The notes beneath the pieces are model-generated. The model worked only from the letters and a program-made list of their open reading frames with translations. It was not told where the DNA came from and ran no database searches. Of a stretch of DNA of 64,000 nucleotides, positions 35,853 through 44,167 are shown piece after piece; position 1 is the stretch's first letter; every line of letters begins with the position of its first letter. The DNA comes from an uncultured Roseburia sp. Lineage in GTDB: Bacteria; Bacillota; Clostridia; Lachnospirales; Lachnospiraceae. A program made the translations under genes and the position numbers. The stretch is taken from the NCBI GenBank assembly GCA_946002055.1, contig CAMFYL010000006.1, positions 1 to 64,000 on the forward strand, in the 5' to 3' direction.

Positions 35853-37379
35853 ATGGAACAACAAATGAATGAACAATTGGATTTTTTTGAGCGAAATGAT
35901 GCCATTGTCTGTGGGAGATTAACTAAAATCATTTTGTGGATGACAGCGGTCTTCCCTGTTTTAATGATTTTATCTATCACAGGTATTTTTAAAATTACTA
36001 TGGGGCCACTGTTGATTCGAACAGTGATTGGTTGCGTCTGTACCGTTACACCAACCGTTTTATATCGCACCAAAATGCCCCCATCAAAACAGAAGTATAT
36101 CAATATCATTTCCATTGCTGTTGTGGTTATGATTTTAGGTACGGAGTACCATATTGGTATCTATATGACATATTGCTTGGCTATGGCGTTAAGCTGTATG
36201 TATTTTGACAAGAAGTTCACCCAGCAGATCAGCATTATCAGCGGTATCTTGTTGGCCATTGCCCTTTTGTTTCGAGCTCCTGATGCAGCTGCAGCCTTAG
36301 GACAAACCACGATGGGGTATTATATCCCATCTTTGTTGGGATTTCTCATTGAGCAGGTGGTTATGGGAGCGGTGTTTATTCGCCTGGCAGATTCCTGCCA
36401 CAAGGTTTTGGAAGATTTACATAATACAGAAGAAATTGTTGCTATTGTAGACAAGTGCGAGGAGGTTTCTGAAACCCTTGTTTCCATGGTTGATGAGCTG
36501 GCCACCAATATGGATGAGACCCAGCAATCCAGCAACAGCATATCAAAGGCTGCACAAGAAACATATGAAGATTGTGCCAATAGCTTAGAACATGTGGGTG
36601 CAATGCAAAGCTCTGTCACAGAGATGGTTTCTGAAGTAGATGAGATTGAGCAGCGCACAAAAGAGATGAATGATATTTCTGAAGACATCAGCCATAAGAT
36701 GGATAGCTATGTTCGCATGATGGATGATACGGTGGAAAGTATGCGCAATATTGAAAACACCGCTAATGATACCAGCAATTCCGTACAGAAATTGGAAGTA
36801 GGCTTTGAGGAAATCACCGCCTTTGCCAGTGAAATCGAACAAATTGCCGCCCAGACCAATCTTTTAGCATTGAATGCTTCCATAGAAGCTGCCAGAGCCG
36901 GTGAAAATGGTAAGGGGTTTGCAGTTGTTGCCGAAGAAGTTCGTACGTTGGCTGAGAACTCCAAATCATCCTCCAGTTCCATTACGGAAAAGATTAATAT
37001 GGTAAAAGCTATGCTGGACGAGGTGAAGAACTACAACGCTTCAAATCTGGAGTCAGTTGCAACCGGTATAGAGCATATATCAACTGCCAAAGAAGAGGCG
37101 GTTCATCTTGGAGAATTACAACTGGAATCCAAGGCTAAAACCCAGGAGATATCCAACAACAGCTCTCAGACCAAGCAACATAGCTTAGATGTTCGTGAAA
37201 TGGCAGACAAAATGCAAGTATTAGTAGATAACTCCAAGAGACGTGCAGAATCTATCGTGGAGGAAACCTCTAATCAGGAAGAAATCAATTCTCGAACCAA
37301 ATCAACCTTCGGTCAGGTAGAATCCATAGCCAATGATTTGCTTCATATCAGCCTGGTTTCAGGAGAGCAGGAAGAATAA
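35853..37379 (+). CDS. Methyl-accepting chemotaxis-like protein with polytopic membrane domain
   Basis: Chemoreceptor-type signalling protein. The 508-residue protein starts with about six hydrophobic helices (roughly residues 20-185) instead of the usual periplasmic sensor and HAMP domain, then a long cytoplasmic coiled coil with the MCP hairpin tip [20 protein letters not shown] followed by [20 protein letters not shown]. The seven-residue periodic Thr/Ser/Gln pattern continues to the end. The tip sequence is the part that contacts CheA and CheW. The ligand is unknown; a membrane-embedded sensor, as in 6TM receptors, is inferred. Start ATG 35853 follows AGGAGGG by 6 bases. It has its own promoter and terminator. 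No cheA or cheW is in the window. Confidence 0.85.
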   Translation: MEQQMNEQLDFFERNDAIVCGRLTKIILWMTAVFPVLMILSITGIFKITMGPLLIRTVIGCVCTVTPTVLYRTKMPPSKQKYINIISIAVVVMILGTEYHIGIYMTYCLAMALSCMYFDKKFTQQISIISGILLAIALLFRAPDAAAALGQTTMGYYIPSLLGFLIEQVVMGAVFIRLADSCHKVLEDLHNTEEIVAIVDKCEEVSETLVSMVDELATNMDETQQSSNSISKAAQETYEDCANSLEHVGAMQSSVTEMVSEVDEIEQRTKEMNDISEDISHKMDSYVRMMDDTVESMRNIENTANDTSNSVQKLEVGFEEITAFASEIEQIAAQTNLLALNASIEAARAGENGKGFAVVAEEVRTLAENSKSSSSSITEKINMVKAMLDEVKNYNASNLESVATGIEHISTAKEEAVHLGELQLESKAKTQEISNNSSQTKQHSLDVREMADKMQVLVDNSKRRAESIVEETSNQEEINSRTKSTFGQVESIANDLLHISLVSGEQEE

Positions 37380-37390
37380 AAATAAATATG

Positions 37391-37430
37391 ATGCAGATAG
37401 CGACTTTGTGTTGTTATCTGCATTTTTGTT
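37391..37430 (+). terminator. Intrinsic terminator of the MCP-like gene
   Basis: A stem of about 14 pairs including two G-U pairs: outer arms ATGCAGATA (37391-37399) and TATCTGCAT (37415-37423), inner pairs to a 5-base loop, then a T-rich tail TTTTGTTT. Confidence 0.85.
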
Positions 37431-37439
37431 TGATATAAT
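37411..37439 (+). promoter_or_regulatory. Predicted promoter of the AI-2E-type permease gene
   Basis: TTGTTA (37411-37416) and TATAAT (37434-37439) with a 17-base spacer. The -35 lies inside the right arm of the upstream terminator, so the two elements share DNA. Confidence 0.55.
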
Positions 37440-37472
37440 ACCTTCTATATTTTTGAAAGGTTTAGAAACAAT

Positions 37473-38609
37473 ATGGAGATGAATTGGAAGAGTTTTCGAC
37501 AAATTGCTGTTACTGTTTTTCTTTTATGGCTTGCCATACATTACTGGGATGGTCTTGTAAGTGGTTTGGGACTTTTTCTCGGAGCAGCCATACCTTTAAT
37601 TTTGGGATGCGCCATTGCATACGTTGTCAATATTTTAATGATGTTCTATGAGACGAAGCTTTTTTCAAAACTGAAAAAACCAATGACTACTTCCATGTGT
37701 CGCATAACTTCTATGATCTTGGCTTTTTTGAGTATTACCTTGATTGTATTTTTTATTGCACGTATGGTAATTCCTGAGATGATAAACTGCTTTCAGATTA
37801 TGCTAAAGGATTTTCCGGGCGCTCTTGATGCTGCGTGGACATGGGCAGTTGATACCTTGCACATCAACGAATATATCAAAAGAGATGACCTGATGATATT
37901 CCAAAATCAGGATGATTTGCAAAAGCTTTTGTCAAATGCAGTAAAATTACTTGCAACAGGTGTAGGCGGAGCGCTCCAGGTGACTTTTGGCGTCGTGACA
38001 TCTGTGTTTTCGGCGTTGACCACTTTCCTCATTGCCTTGATATTTTCTATCTATCTGTTATTTGGGAAAGAAAAAATTAAGGGTCAGTGTGATCGTGTGA
38101 TTACACATTACATTCCAACAGCAATTACAAAAAAGTTTTATTATGTTCTTGGTGTATTAGATGATTCCTTTCACAGTTTCATTGTGGGTCAGTGTGTGGA
38201 GGCCGTTATACTAGGTGTATTATGTATGCTGGGAATGTTTATCCTTCGAATTCCATATGCAGCAATGGTGGGGTGTCTTGTTGGTTTTACAGCGTTGATT
38301 CCCATTGCCGGTGCATATATTGGTGCCATTGTGGGGGCATTTTTGATATTTACGGTATCCCCTGTGAAAGCTTTGATTTTTTTAATCTTCCTGGTTATTC
38401 TACAGCAGATAGAGGGTAATATTATATATCCGCGTGTGGTTGGTACAGCCATTGGCTTGCCGGGGATTTGGGTGTTATCTGCCGTAGTCATCGGTGGCGG
38501 AATGATGGGCATCCCGGGAATGCTTTTAGGTGTTCCTATTGCATCCGCTTTGTATCGACTGCTTCGCAATGATATTAATCATAGCAACACACTAGAAAAA
38601 CATAAATAA
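37473..38609 (+). CDS. AI-2E family transporter (PerM/YtvI-like membrane protein)
   Basis: Members of this family include permeases proposed to export AI-2 and sodium/proton exchangers. The 378-residue protein has about eight hydrophobic segments; typical blocks are GLGLFLGAAIPLILGCAIAY near the N-terminus, VEAVILGVLCMLGMFILRIPY, and the C-terminal VLSAVVIGGGMMGIPGMLLG. The name reflects family membership only; no luxS is in view and transport of AI-2 is not supported by the sequence alone. AAAGG is 12 bases before the ATG. Confidence 0.88.
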   Translation: MEMNWKSFRQIAVTVFLLWLAIHYWDGLVSGLGLFLGAAIPLILGCAIAYVVNILMMFYETKLFSKLKKPMTTSMCRITSMILAFLSITLIVFFIARMVIPEMINCFQIMLKDFPGALDAAWTWAVDTLHINEYIKRDDLMIFQNQDDLQKLLSNAVKLLATGVGGALQVTFGVVTSVFSALTTFLIALIFSIYLLFGKEKIKGQCDRVITHYIPTAITKKFYYVLGVLDDSFHSFIVGQCVEAVILGVLCMLGMFILRIPYAAMVGCLVGFTALIPIAGAYIGAIVGAFLIFTVSPVKALIFLIFLVILQQIEGNIIYPRVVGTAIGLPGIWVLSAVVIGGGMMGIPGMLLGVPIASALYRLLRNDINHSNTLEKHK

Positions 38610-38622
38610 TTGGATAAATCTG

Positions 38623-38651
38623 TTGACGGCACAGATGTTTTGTGCTAATAT
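38623..38651 (+). promoter_or_regulatory. Predicted sigma-A promoter of the rplU-rpmA-obgE operon
   Basis: TTGACG (38623-38628) and TAATAT (38646-38651), spaced by 17 bases, just upstream of the structured rplU leader. Confidence 0.75.
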
Positions 38652-38659
38652 ATCAGGGT

Positions 38660-38735
38660 ATGCCGCACAGCGAGGTTTTTTAAGTTGCATTTGCAACACC
38701 GTAGCTGGCGAGTAATGATAATAGGAGGTGCCATT
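38660..38735 (+). ncRNA. Candidate ribosomal protein leader (L21 leader type)
   Basis: The 5' leader before rplU can fold: outer stem CGC+CAGC (38664-38671, one bulged A) with GCTG+GCG (38704-38710), and an inner hairpin GTTGC/GCAAC (38684-38688 and 38693-38697) with a tetraloop. GGT and ACC flank the inner hairpin and could extend it. The known Firmicutes L21 leader autoregulates rplU-rpmA in this position. The match is by position and shape; it was not tested against the family model. Confidence 0.6.
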
Positions 38736-39044
38736 ATGTACGCAATTATAGCAACAGGTGGTAAGCAGTACAAAGTATCTGAAGGCGATATCATTACCAT
38801 TGAAAAGCTTGGAGTTGAAGCTGGTGAGAAGGTTACTTTTGATCAGGTGTTAGCTGTCAGCGATAAGGGATTGAAGGTTGGAAATCCTACTGTTGAAGGC
38901 GCAACTGTAGAAGCTTCTGTAGTAAAAGAAGGCAGAGGCAAGAAGGTAATCGTGTACAAGTACAAGAGAAAAACCGGTTATCACAAGAAGAACGGCCACA
39001 GACAGGCGTTCACACAAGTACAGATCAACAAGATTAATGGATAA
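38736..39044 (+). CDS. rplU: 50S ribosomal protein L21
   Basis: L21 is an early-assembly protein of the large subunit. The 102-residue protein starts [18 protein letters not shown] and has [19 protein letters not shown] and the basic end [20 protein letters not shown], all family signatures. ATG 38736 is 6 bases after AGGAGG; upstream in-frame codons belong to the leader RNA. It is followed by prp, rpmA and obgE, the conserved Firmicutes order. Confidence 0.97.
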   Translation: MYAIIATGGKQYKVSEGDIITIEKLGVEAGEKVTFDQVLAVSDKGLKVGNPTVEGATVEASVVKEGRGKKVIVYKYKRKTGYHKKNGHRQAFTQVQINKING

Positions 39045-39059
39045 TTGATCAGAATTGTT

Positions 39060-39395
39060 ATGATTACAATAACGATTTTTCAAAACCAAAAACAGTATAT
39101 TGGATTGTCCTGCGAAGGACATGCCGGATTTGACGTTGAAGGTAAAGACATTGTTTGTTCCGCAGTTTCTATGCTGGTGATTAACACCATTAATGGAATT
39201 GAACAGTTTACAGAAGATGCATTTACCTTAGATGTTCCACAAGATGGTTCAAGTCGAAACGATATTACATTTCGTCTTACCGAGGAAATATCCTCTGAGG
39301 CAGATGTACTTATGAAGTCTTTGGTTTTGGGCTTAACAGAAATACAAAAAACGTACGGTGATTCGTATCTTACACTAAATTTCAGGGAGGTGTAA
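39060..39395 (+). CDS. prp: Ribosomal-processing cysteine protease Prp
   Basis: Prp cuts the N-terminal extension from ribosomal protein L27, which is essential in bacteria with the extended L27. The 111-residue protein contains the catalytic pair: His in LSCEGHAGF (about residue 22) and Cys in VCSAVSML (about residue 34). It sits between rplU and rpmA (its substrate gene), as in other Firmicutes. Start choice: ATG 39060 gives the family start MITITIF; a TTG at 39045 is also in frame and neither has a clear RBS, so translation may depend on coupling to rplU. Confidence 0.93.
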   Translation: MITITIFQNQKQYIGLSCEGHAGFDVEGKDIVCSAVSMLVINTINGIEQFTEDAFTLDVPQDGSSRNDITFRLTEEISSEADVLMKSLVLGLTEIQKTYGDSYLTLNFREV

Positions 39396-39397
39396 AC

Positions 39398-39688
39398 ATG
39401 TTAAAGTTGAATCTTCAATTTTTCGCTCACAAGAAGGGTGTTGGTTCTACAAAGAACGGACGTGACTCTGAGTCTAAGAGATTAGGCGCTAAGAGAGCTG
39501 ACGGACAGTTCGTTAAGGCTGGTAACATTCTTTACAGACAGCGCGGTACAAAGATTCATCCTGGTACTAACGTAGGTATCGGTGGTGACGATACATTATT
39601 TGCTTTGACAGATGGTGTACTTCGTTTTGAGAGAAAAGGCCGCGACAAGAAGCAGGCTAGTGTATATCCAGTAGCAAGCGAAAACTAA
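39398..39688 (+). CDS. rpmA: 50S ribosomal protein L27 with Prp-cleaved extension
   Basis: L27 lies near the peptidyl transferase centre. All 96 residues are present. The N-terminus [17 protein letters not shown] has the Firmicutes extension ending in the LQFF/A site cleaved by Prp, followed by the conserved [14 protein letters not shown] and [19 protein letters not shown] is a strong RBS 6 bases upstream. A stem-loop lies between it and obgE. Confidence 0.98.
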   Translation: MLKLNLQFFAHKKGVGSTKNGRDSESKRLGAKRADGQFVKAGNILYRQRGTKIHPGTNVGIGGDDTLFALTDGVLRFERKGRDKKQASVYPVASEN

Positions 39689-39698
39689 GAAACGATTT

Positions 39699-39736
39699 GT
39701 AGACTCGACTAAGTATTTAGCCGAGTCTACTTTGTT
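39699..39736 (+). terminator. Stem-loop between rpmA and obgE (attenuator-like)
   Basis: Arms GTAGACTCG (39699-39707) and CGAGTCTAC (39722-39730) plus an inner CTAA/TTAG helix after an A-C mismatch, tetraloop GTAT. The tail is only TTTGTTAT, so it may terminate partially and lower expression of obgE relative to the ribosomal genes. Confidence 0.6.
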
Positions 39737-39748
39737 ATGAGGTGAATT

Positions 39749-41035
39749 ATGTTTGCAGATCGTGCAAAAATTATTATAAAATCCGGAAAAGGCGGCGACG
39801 GACATGTAAGCTTTCGCCGTGAAAAATACGTTCCCAATGGTGGACCGGACGGTGGTGACGGCGGTAAGGGCGGCGATATTATCTTTCAGGTAGACGAAGG
39901 ATTAAACACCTTAACCGACTATCGTCATAAACGCAAATTTGCAGCCAGACCCGGAGAAGAGGGGGGCAAAAAGAAATGTCATGGCAAAAATGGTGAGGAT
40001 CTGGTGTTAAAGGTTCCGGAGGGAACCGTTATCAAAGACGCCGAATCAGGAAAAGTCATTGCCGATATGTCCGGAGACAACAAAAGACAAATCATTTTAC
40101 AAGGTGGCCGTGGAGGTCTTGGAAATCAGCATTTTGCCACATCTACCATGCAGGCTCCCAAATATGCCCAGCCGGGTGGAGAAGCCATTGAGATTGAGGT
40201 TTTACTTGAACTTAAAGTAATTGCTGATGTTGGGCTTGTGGGCTTCCCTAATGTGGGAAAATCCACATTTTTATCCAGGGTGACAAATGCAAGACCTAAG
40301 ATTGCCAATTATCATTTTACAACCTTAAATCCAAATCTTGGCGTTGTAGATGTAGATGGAACAAACGGCTTTGTGATTGCTGATATTCCGGGGCTCATTG
40401 AAGGCGCATCACAAGGTGTTGGTTTGGGCCATGAATTCTTGCGTCACATTGAACGAACCAAGGTTATTATTCATATGGTAGATGGAGCTTCTGTGGAAGG
40501 TCGTGATCCATTGGAAGATATTCTTGCGATAAACAAGGAATTAGAGGCTTATGACCCGCATATACTGGACAAGCCTCAGGTGATTGCTGCAAACAAAATG
40601 GATGTTTGCATAGATGGACAGGATGAGGTCCTACAAAAGCTTAAGCAGCATTTTGAGCCGGAAGGTATTGAAGTATATGCCATTTCCGCAGTTAGTGGTG
40701 AAGGCGTGAAAGAACTTTTATTCCACGTAAATGAGCTTTTGAAAACGTGTCCTTCCGAGGTGACGGTTTATGAAGCCGAATATGATCCTGCACTGCAATT
40801 CTTCAAGGATGAACCATTTACGGTAGAGTACAATGCAGAAGAAGACGAGTATGTGGTGGAAGGTCCCAAGATTGAAAAAATGCTTGGTTATACAAATATT
40901 GATTCCGAAAAAGGATTCTTATTTTTCCAACGTTTCTTGAAGGAACAGGGTATATTAAAGGAATTAGAAGAACTTGGAATAGAAGAGGGCGATACTGTGC
41001 GTATGTATGGCCTTGTGTTTGATTATTATAAGTAA
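39749..41035 (+). CDS. obgE: GTPase Obg (CgtA)
   Basis: Obg is an essential GTPase for 50S ribosome maturation and stress response. The 428-residue protein has the glycine-rich Obg fold (VSFRREKYVPNGGPDGGDGG and repeats, about residues 1-158), the G domain with G1 GFPNVGKST (about 165-173), G3 DIPGLIEGA and G4 NKMD, and a C-terminal OCT domain (about 345-428), typical for Firmicutes. GAGGTG is 6 bases before the ATG. It is followed after 10 bases by yhbY. Confidence 0.97.
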   Translation: MFADRAKIIIKSGKGGDGHVSFRREKYVPNGGPDGGDGGKGGDIIFQVDEGLNTLTDYRHKRKFAARPGEEGGKKKCHGKNGEDLVLKVPEGTVIKDAESGKVIADMSGDNKRQIILQGGRGGLGNQHFATSTMQAPKYAQPGGEAIEIEVLLELKVIADVGLVGFPNVGKSTFLSRVTNARPKIANYHFTTLNPNLGVVDVDGTNGFVIADIPGLIEGASQGVGLGHEFLRHIERTKVIIHMVDGASVEGRDPLEDILAINKELEAYDPHILDKPQVIAANKMDVCIDGQDEVLQKLKQHFEPEGIEVYAISAVSGEGVKELLFHVNELLKTCPSEVTVYEAEYDPALQFFKDEPFTVEYNAEEDEYVVEGPKIEKMLGYTNIDSEKGFLFFQRFLKEQGILKELEELGIEEGDTVRMYGLVFDYYK

Positions 41036-41045
41036 GGAGATTGCT

Positions 41046-41333
41046 ATGAACAATAAGCAACGAGCATATTTATCAAGCTTAGCATCCAAATTAACACCAA
41101 TTTTGCAGGTGGGTAAGTCTTCCTTGACTCCTGAATTACTTCAGGCTGTTGACGAGGCATTGGCTGCTAGAGAACTGATCAAAATCAGTGTTTTAAAAAA
41201 TTGCTTTGATGATCCAAAGGAAATTGCAAATACAATGGCGGAGAGAACACGTTCCCAGGTTGTACGTGTCATTGGTAAAAAGATTATTCTCTACCGACCG
41301 GCAAAGAAACCACAAATTGAACTTCCTATGTAA
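41046..41333 (+). CDS. yhbY: RNA-binding protein YhbY (CRM domain)
   Basis: YhbY/YqeI is a small CRM-domain protein associated with the 50S precursor. The 95-residue protein has the core RAYLSSLASKLTPILQVGK, LLQAVDEALAARELIKISVL, and RVIGKKIILYR. ATG 41046 is 6-7 bases after AAGGAG; the frame runs upstream into obgE. Its place between obgE and nadD-rsfS fits a ribosome assembly operon. Confidence 0.92.
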   Translation: MNNKQRAYLSSLASKLTPILQVGKSSLTPELLQAVDEALAARELIKISVLKNCFDDPKEIANTMAERTRSQVVRVIGKKIILYRPAKKPQIELPM

Positions 41334-41348
41334 AGAGGTGTCACTAAA

Positions 41349-42554
41349 TTGAAACGAGTTGGTATCTTAGGTGGAACCTTTAATCCGATTCATAACGCAC
41401 ATCTTAACATCGCCATGGCAGCATATGAACAGTACCATCTGGACGAAGTATGGTTTATGCCTGCTGGAATGCCTCCTCATAAGGCAGTTTCCGCAAATAT
41501 TAGCGCCATACATCGCAAAGAAATGGTTCTGGCGGCAATTGCGCCATATCCAATGTTTCATTTGTGCGATGTGGAAATTGAAAAGAAAAAGCCCTGTTAC
41601 ACTTACAAGACTTTGAAGAAATTACAAGAGCGCTACGGGGTGTTTACTCACTTTTATTTCATTATTGGCGGAGATTCCTTTTTTAGCTTTGATGAGTGGG
41701 TAAAGCCTGAGGAAATCTGTCAATATGCAGATATCCTGGTTGCCAGAAGGCCCCAAGAGCAAGAAGAGACAACGGCAGCTTTTCAGGAGAAAATGACAGA
41801 GCATCAGAAGCGATATGGGGACCATTTCTTTGAAATTATGGTAAAGCAAATGGACATATCATCTACCGAAGTCAGAACAGCCTTGGAAAACAGTCTTGAT
41901 GTGTCTGGTTTGATTCCGGATAACGTTTTGTCTTATATCAAAACCAATCATCTATATGATAAAGTGTTCTCTTCGGAGGAACTTTATCAAATGGAATTGA
42001 AATTAAAAAAGGCATTAAAGACAAGTCGCTATCAGCATACCATTGGTGTTATGCATACCGCTGCAAATCTTGCATTTTGCCATGAATATCCCTTTACAAA
42101 AGCTATGGTGGCAGGATTGCTTCACGACTGTGCAAAATGTCTGTCGGATGAAGAACGAATTCATATTTGCAAGAAGCATCAAATTCCCATTTCAAAGGTT
42201 GAGAAAAAAGCGCCACACCTGTTACACGGTAAAGTCGGGGCCTATTTGGCAAAAAAAGAATATGGCATCCACGATTCAGAAATTTTGCATGCAATTTCAG
42301 TTCATACCACCGGTTGCAAGGAGATGTCCTTGCTTGATAAGATCATATTTGTTGCTGACTATATAGAACCGGGCCGGGATAAGGCGCCGAGACTTGCCGA
42401 AATTCGTAAAGTGGCTTTTGAAGATATCGATGCATGTGTCCTTATGATTTTAGAGGACACGATTCAATACGTATCCAAACATCAGGATGAGATGGATGAT
42501 ACAACCATAGAAACTTACACATACTATAAGAAATTGATCAAAGAAAGAGGTTAA
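41349..42554 (+). CDS. nadD: Nicotinate-nucleotide adenylyltransferase NadD fused to YqeK HD-domain hydrolase
   Basis: Two enzymes in one 401-residue chain. Residues about 1-205 are NadD, which adenylates nicotinate mononucleotide in NAD synthesis: GILGGTFNPIHNAHL at the start, FIIGGDSFFSFDEWVKPEE, and ISSTEVRTALE. Residues about 215-400 are a YqeK-type HD phosphohydrolase (symmetric diadenosine tetraphosphate hydrolase): SRYQHTIGVMHTA, AGLLHDCAKCLS with the HD pair, LLHGKVGAYLAKKEYGI, IFVADYIEPGRD. In Bacillus they are adjacent separate genes (yqeJ-yqeK). The start is TTG, 8 bases after AGAGGTG. No frameshift or stop lies at the junction, so the fusion is genuine in this sequence. Confidence 0.93.
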   Translation: MKRVGILGGTFNPIHNAHLNIAMAAYEQYHLDEVWFMPAGMPPHKAVSANISAIHRKEMVLAAIAPYPMFHLCDVEIEKKKPCYTYKTLKKLQERYGVFTHFYFIIGGDSFFSFDEWVKPEEICQYADILVARRPQEQEETTAAFQEKMTEHQKRYGDHFFEIMVKQMDISSTEVRTALENSLDVSGLIPDNVLSYIKTNHLYDKVFSSEELYQMELKLKKALKTSRYQHTIGVMHTAANLAFCHEYPFTKAMVAGLLHDCAKCLSDEERIHICKKHQIPISKVEKKAPHLLHGKVGAYLAKKEYGIHDSEILHAISVHTTGCKEMSLLDKIIFVADYIEPGRDKAPRLAEIRKVAFEDIDACVLMILEDTIQYVSKHQDEMDDTTIETYTYYKKLIKERG

Positions 42555-42557
42555 ACA

Positions 42558-42917
42558 ATGGAAAATGTATTAGATAGTAAGGAGATTGTTAAATTAGTAT
42601 ATAAAGCGTTAGATGATAAGAAAGCACAAGACATTAAAGTAATTGACATTGCCGGTGTTTCTGTTATGGCAGATTATTTTGTTGTTGCCAGCGGTGATAA
42701 TCAGAATCAGCTGCTTGCTATGCAAAATGAGGTTGATAAGGTTCTTTATGAACATGGAATCCATGCAAAGCAGGTCGAAGGCAACCGTTCCTCTACATGG
42801 ATTCTTATGGATTATGAAGATGTTATTGTTCATATTTTTTCTCAGGAAGATCGTCTCTTCTATAATTTGGAAAGAATATGGCAGGATGGAATCGAAATTA
42901 ACGCTGAAGAGCTATAA
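42558..42917 (+). CDS. rsfS: Ribosomal silencing factor RsfS
   Basis: RsfS (YqeL) binds L14 on the 50S subunit and blocks joining with 30S in slow growth. The 119-residue protein shows DIKVIDIAGVSVMADYFVVA, SGDNQNQLLAM, and the end WILMDYEDVIVHIFSQEDR-type motif. AGAGG is its RBS, 3 bases after the nadD/yqeK stop. It ends directly against the stop of the convergent recombinase gene with no intervening base. Confidence 0.96.
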   Translation: MENVLDSKEIVKLVYKALDDKKAQDIKVIDIAGVSVMADYFVVASGDNQNQLLAMQNEVDKVLYEHGIHAKQVEGNRSSTWILMDYEDVIVHIFSQEDRLFYNLERIWQDGIEINAEEL

Positions 42918-43982
42918 TCATGGATTTTTCTTATAATTAACAGCATCCGCAGCCTGGCGTTTGTGTTCATCCTCCATGGCTGCATAATAATCGATGGTAG
43001 TATTGATGTTTTCATGGCCTAAAACATCAGCTACCAGGCGAATATCGCCGGTTTCACGATATAATGCCGTTCCGTAGGTACTCCTCAGCTTATGAGGAGT
43101 GATTTTTTTGTTTGGAACCACGATCTGCGCATATTTTTTCACTAGTTTCTCAATAGCATCCACAGAAATACGTTTTCCCTGCAGGGAATAGAAGAGTGCA
43201 GGTTCATCCTTCTCCAATGGCGTAATCAAGGCTCGTTCTGTATTGATATAATCCTCCAAAACCTGGTGAATTTCGTTGTTAAAGTATAAAACATCCTGTC
43301 CGCCACCTTTGCGGACGATCGTCATAGAGTTCTCGCGAAAATTGATATCTGTCAAATCCAAGCCATTACACTCAGAAACACGTATTCCAGTGCCTAACAT
43401 AAGGGTTAAAATGGCCAAATCACGCTTTTGTGTCTTAAGGCAGTATTTTCTTTGGCGCTGACTCATTGCAAGGCCGGAATTGTTTTCTATGGCGTTTAGA
43501 ATGGCTTGTACCTCGAAATTGTTCATTCGTATAATGTTTTTATCTTTTTTCAGCTTTGGAAGTTTAACTAAGGTCATTGGATTTCTCTTAATGCGTTCTC
43601 GTTCCAATTGATATTGATACAATCCCCGCAATGGTGACATTTTTCTGGCAATAGATTTCTTGCAATTCTCATGAAACTCACCGTCAACATTAAGCTCTAA
43701 ATAGCGTTGATATTCCATAATGTCTTCCGGATCTAATTGTTCAAGAACTGATAATGGAATGTTTTTTATCTCATAATGTGATATTGCAGGGTTTTTCTCC
43801 TGTAAAAAGCGAAAAAACGACAGCAAATCATAGGAATAAGAAATCAGCGTGCTTGTCTGAGTAGATAATTCTTTACTGTGAATATAATCTATGGCGTATT
43901 GCGGCAATTGATCTAACAGCATACGCAGTTTTATCTTTTGATTTTTAGCTTTATCCTTATAGAATTGAGAATCTTTTCCCAT
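42918..43982 (-). CDS. Tyrosine recombinase (XerC/XerD-like)
   Basis: Site-specific recombinase of 354 residues from ATG 43982, with GAGGT 9 bases before it. The N-terminal SAM-like domain spans about 20-130; the catalytic domain has Arg201 (GTGIRVSE), Lys225 (RKGGG), His297 and Arg300 (PHKLRSTYG), His323 (LGHENI) and Tyr332. All catalytic residues are present. It differs from standard 295-300-residue XerC/D by an N-terminal extension and a longer linker. There are no integrase-like neighbours, att-like repeats or phage genes, and it sits among core genes near lexA, so a resident Xer role (dimer resolution or another host role) is more likely than a mobile element. The target site is unknown. 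Confidence 0.85.
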   Translation of the reverse strand: MGKDSQFYKDKAKNQKIKLRMLLDQLPQYAIDYIHSKELSTQTSTLISYSYDLLSFFRFLQEKNPAISHYEIKNIPLSVLEQLDPEDIMEYQRYLELNVDGEFHENCKKSIARKMSPLRGLYQYQLERERIKRNPMTLVKLPKLKKDKNIIRMNNFEVQAILNAIENNSGLAMSQRQRKYCLKTQKRDLAILTLMLGTGIRVSECNGLDLTDINFRENSMTIVRKGGGQDVLYFNNEIHQVLEDYINTERALITPLEKDEPALFYSLQGKRISVDAIEKLVKKYAQIVVPNKKITPHKLRSTYGTALYRETGDIRLVADVLGHENINTTIDYYAAMEDEHKRQAADAVNYKKNP

Positions 43983-44016
43983 AATGATATACCTCACAAC
44001 ATTTTCTGATACCTAT

Positions 44017-44045
44017 AGTATAACAAATATGCATGTTCTTTACAA
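44017..44045 (-). promoter_or_regulatory. Predicted promoter of the tyrosine recombinase gene
   Basis: On the minus strand, TTGTAA (44040-44045), 17-base spacer, TATACT (44017-44022), about 35 bases before the ATG. Confidence 0.65.
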
Positions 44046-44093
44046 TATCTTTCTGATAAACAGATATTTATCCGCTAGATACATCTTATAAGA

Positions 44094-44147
44094 ATAACAC
44101 TATCTCACCTTATAATTCCTATGAAAATCAAGATAAAATAGTGTTAT
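44094..44147 (-). terminator. Long stem-loop downstream of the acyltransferase gene
   Basis: On the minus strand the arms from ATAACACTAT (44138-44147) and ATAGTGTTAT (44094-44103) extend inward with A-U and G-U pairs to a stem of about 18 bp. The inner C-A oppositions on the plus strand become G-U on the minus strand, so the minus-strand RNA is the one that folds. The tail TTATTCTTAT is only moderately T-rich. It starts 20 bases past the acyltransferase stop. Confidence 0.65.
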
Positions 44148-44167
44148 CACATAGTTTATATTTCAAA

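Noticed and set aside
42918-43982. Tyrosine recombinase as part of an integrated element
   Set aside because: Both sides are conserved core genes in tight packing, with no cargo, no direct repeats and no tRNA end.
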